Part shown: piece by piece, positions 61,466 to 64,000 of the stretch
Layout of the letters: each line of letters starts with the position of its first letter
Numbering within the stretch: the first letter of the stretch is position 1
Assembly (NCBI RefSeq): GCF_019649055.1
Contig: NW_026570297.1
Coordinates: forward strand, 248,001 to 312,000
Direction of reading: 5' to 3'
Source of the DNA: Paramacrobiotus metropolitanus
Taxonomy: Eukaryota; Tardigrada; Eutardigrada; Parachela; Macrobiotidae
DNA length: 64,000 bases
Position numbers and translations under genes: made by a program
Notes under the pieces: model-generated
The model's database searches: none
What the model saw: the letters and a program-made list of their open reading frames with translations, nothing else
Told to the model about the DNA's origin: nothing

Positions 61466-62048
61466 GTCAAAGTCAAGAGAAATAAAATGCATTACATATA
61501 TTTTATTAAAACAATTTTCCCCTGTTTAATTATATACACGCAAACGGAAGAACAGTCCCGTGGCAAATGTCACGGATAACAAAATAGACACCAAACCACG
61601 ACTCATAGCGACAGTAAAAAAACACCACCGACCAATATAAAAAAGATAAAAACGCAGTGAAGAACATATATCACCCGTCTCTCTAATTACATATACAACG
61701 TACAATAGAAGATCCACCGATGCAGTGTCTACAGTATAGTACAATCAATTAAATTATCAAAGCTTTGGAGAAGCACAACCGTCGTCAAATAACAGCAATT
61801 ACTGGGCTGAATTACGTACAAAAAAAGAAGAACCGAGCACAAAACTGAGATACGCAAAAACAACTGGTCCACTCAAAATCTAAGATCAACAATCAAAAAG
61901 AAACACGGCACTTTCCCGTTTCCTCAGGAAGGAATGCAGTCATCGTACAACTGGACTCCGGGCGTCCAGTTCGTTGATTTCCGGTTATAACTGATCAGCA
62001 ATGCAACAAATATCATTTTTTCGTCAGCCATCCATTTTGGAACAACCA
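61466..62048. other. Intergenic: array end to spectraplakin 3' end
   Basis: AT-rich, without recognisable gene. Includes the presumed 3' untranslated region of the spectraplakin gene on its right side. Confidence 0.4.
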
Positions 62049-64000
62049 TCAGCGTTTGCGGGGATGCCCGTTGAGTTTGTGTTGCGTCTTGCCGCCGGCG
62101 TCGCTGGTGGGCCGCGAGGGGATCTTGGAGGCGGTGCTGGGCGGGGCCAGACCCGGATTAGACACGTTGGAGACGCTGGAGGAGCGCGAGTGGTTGCTGT
62201 TGGTGTTGTGGCTGCTGGCGCTGTGGCTGGGCCGTTCCGGGGAGTGGGCGCGGCTGTTGCGCTGACTGACAGAGCGAGAGGAGGGCTGCGAAGGGCCCTT
62301 GCGGCCGTTGCTGACCGTCAGGTGGGAGTCGGTGTGCGAGTGTCCCATGCCGCCCCCCACGAGGCGGGTGTGGCGGGCCCCGCTCGGCTCGCTGCTGGTC
62401 TCCAGACTGCCGCGACGGGCCTTCCCGTTCTCCTGCCGCCACGGGGCGCCATGCACCGACTTCTCACGGATCTATTCACAACGCAAATGTTAATCAATCA
62501 AGATTTTAAAAATCTGTAATTATTTTCTTTAAATGTTGAATTTATCTGGTTGTACAACGAAAGCACAACGTAGCAGCTACCTACCTTAGTGATGGGGCCC
62601 ATGGTGGGCTGCGAGAGGGGCGTGGTGGCCAGCGAGTGCGATTTGGCCTTGAACGGCGTCATCGACTGCGAGGCGCCTTCCGGCAGGATGAACTGTTCGC
62701 GCAGTTCTATGTTTGTGCGACCTTTGGCTACACAAAACACAAGAAAACACCGTGTTAATTCCCACAAACTAATCAACTGTAATTCCGAAAGCAGGTCAGC
62801 AGTAAACGAACGCAACTGATTTTGAAATAGTCACTCACCTCGACAGGGGTCGTTCTTGACGAGGAACTCGTCCAGCGCCACCCATCCGCCTCCGACCCGC
62901 ACCATCACCGTGCTGCGCAGAATGCGCACCAGCCGCAGCTTCTGCGACTCACCAAACTGCAACACAAAACACAACTTCCATCACCTGCTTACGTAGTGAG
63001 TTGCCTAACACGGCGTTTTCCAGCAAAAATTAGCTTTAAAATTCAACTCAACACAGTACTTTGATACTGTGAAGTGCAAACTGTGTGTACTGCAGTTAAA
63101 CTGGAAAAACTCCACCTGTAAATAGAAAAACCGCGACTTACGATATAGCGTCCCTCGCCGACATGCTGGACTTTGTAGTGGTGCTTGCAGGTGCAATTCT
63201 GCACTTGGAACGTCACCTCGTCCTCAATCTGCCAATAAACAACATTTTAACCGTTAATTTCCAGCTACGGGCTAAATAATTCTGATCCAACCTCCTTTAG
63301 TAACCAACCTTGTCGGCATCCGTCAGGTTCTGTGTGCTGCGCCAGTCCGGCTTTAGTGCGTGCACAAACTCGGGATAATCAACGAAGCCGTCCTTGTTCT
63401 GATCGAAAATATCCGCCACAATTTCCATCTCCAGCGGCGTTGTTTGGAAATCTACGTCGAAGAGAAAACAGACTGTCAGACTGCGCTGATTAACATACAT
63501 GGCACGATGCGGGAACTCACTGCTCTTCAGAATACAGTCGATAAATTCGTCACGTGTCAGTTTGCCGTCGGCATCACGATCCAGTCGCCGGAAAAAGTCC
63601 ATCACGCGCAGCTTCTTCACGTTCATAAATCGCACAAACTACAAAAGCAACTCGTCAAATAACGACAAAAAACTGACAACTTTTCTCAGGAGGTGAAAAA
63701 TTCCATTTTCTTGCTATCTCTTCTTATTTTTTAAACAGAAGAATCGTACCCGTCGACGCCAGTCATCAAACTGGAAATTCTGCAGTTTCTCCAGTTCCAA
63801 CACGTGCGCCAACTGCTCGGCCAGTCGTTCTCGCCGTTCAGCAGCCAGCTGCAGAACGTTCCTATTGCGGGTGAATAAATCCCTGGCCGCGTTATTCCCC
63901 ATCACGGCCTTCTCCTTCCTCCTTGCCCCCGGCGTCCGCCGTTCGGCTCCTCCTTCTCCACCATCAGTTTGCCCTGCGTCTGCCGCTCCACCGTGGCCTG
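62049..64000 (-). CDS. Spectraplakin C-terminus (short stop/MACF1/dystonin type); 5' part beyond the right edge
   Basis: Giant cytoskeletal linker between actin and microtubules; only the C-terminal exons are here. Minus-strand exons: 63750 to the edge, 63521-63638 ([20 protein letters not shown], first EF-hand), 63309-63451 ([16 protein letters not shown], second EF-hand), 63142-63228 ([20 protein letters not shown]), 62839-62956 ([26 protein letters not shown]2 domain that binds microtubules), 62585-62727 ([20 protein letters not shown]) and 62049-62471, a Ser-rich tail with stop after RKR. The tail contains SKIP in TASKIPSRP, an SxIP motif that binds EB1 at growing microtubule ends. EF-hand pair, GAR domain and tail match MACF1 in order. 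One stretch between the EF-hands (about 63452-63520) is an intron. Confidence 0.92.

Noticed and set aside
62001-62519. Ala/Gly-rich plus-strand frame of 172 codons
   Set aside because: It overlaps the last spectraplakin exon on the other strand and is its antisense shadow.

Overview
The window is nuclear DNA of an invertebrate animal. It holds intron-rich protein genes with GT-AG junctions and mostly short introns, and metazoan-specific families: a receptor guanylyl cyclase, an executioner caspase, a spectraplakin tail, sushi/C-type-lectin receptors and PDS5. The furrowed-like domain order (sushi, fucolectin-type, C-type lectin, sushi, membrane segment) points to Ecdysozoa. An arthropod or tardigrade would fit; I cannot name the species. 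All exon joins were made by eye from splice sites and reading phase.

Left part, 1-25 kb, mostly conserved genes. On the minus strand are a natriuretic-peptide-receptor-like guanylyl cyclase cut by the left edge (<1-6374) and a PDS5 cohesin regulator (7166-13850). PDS5 is head-to-head with a METTL18-type histidine methyltransferase (14443-17125, plus). A membrane receptor with one fucolectin-type domain follows (17934-22129, plus), then a short LSM12-like gene (23265-24763, minus).

Middle, 25.9-41.2 kb, plus strand. There is a large furrowed-like receptor (25938-33045), an F-box protein with an unfamiliar N-terminal half (35257-37212) and a caspase-3/7-type protease with a GC-AG intron (38361-41168).

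Right part, 42.4-61.5 kb. This is a tandem family of small secreted cysteine-rich proteins on the plus strand: four apparently intact copies (A, C, D, E), one frameshifted copy (B) and one truncated copy (F). The cysteine layout resembles SUEL/rhamnose-binding lectin domains. The four intact copies and the frameshifted one carry a polybasic furin-like site inside the domain. A VWA7-like cell-surface gene (53141-55635) and a small unknown secreted protein (59408-59998) lie within the array on the minus strand. This array is the best candidate for an undescribed system. The window closes with the C-terminal exons of a spectraplakin (62049->64000, minus).

The intergenic stretches hold several palindromes, long hairpins, a 69-bp tandem repeat, a recurrent ACGAGTAC-type motif and one tRNA-like element. 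I saw no CRISPR array, rRNA or complete transposon.
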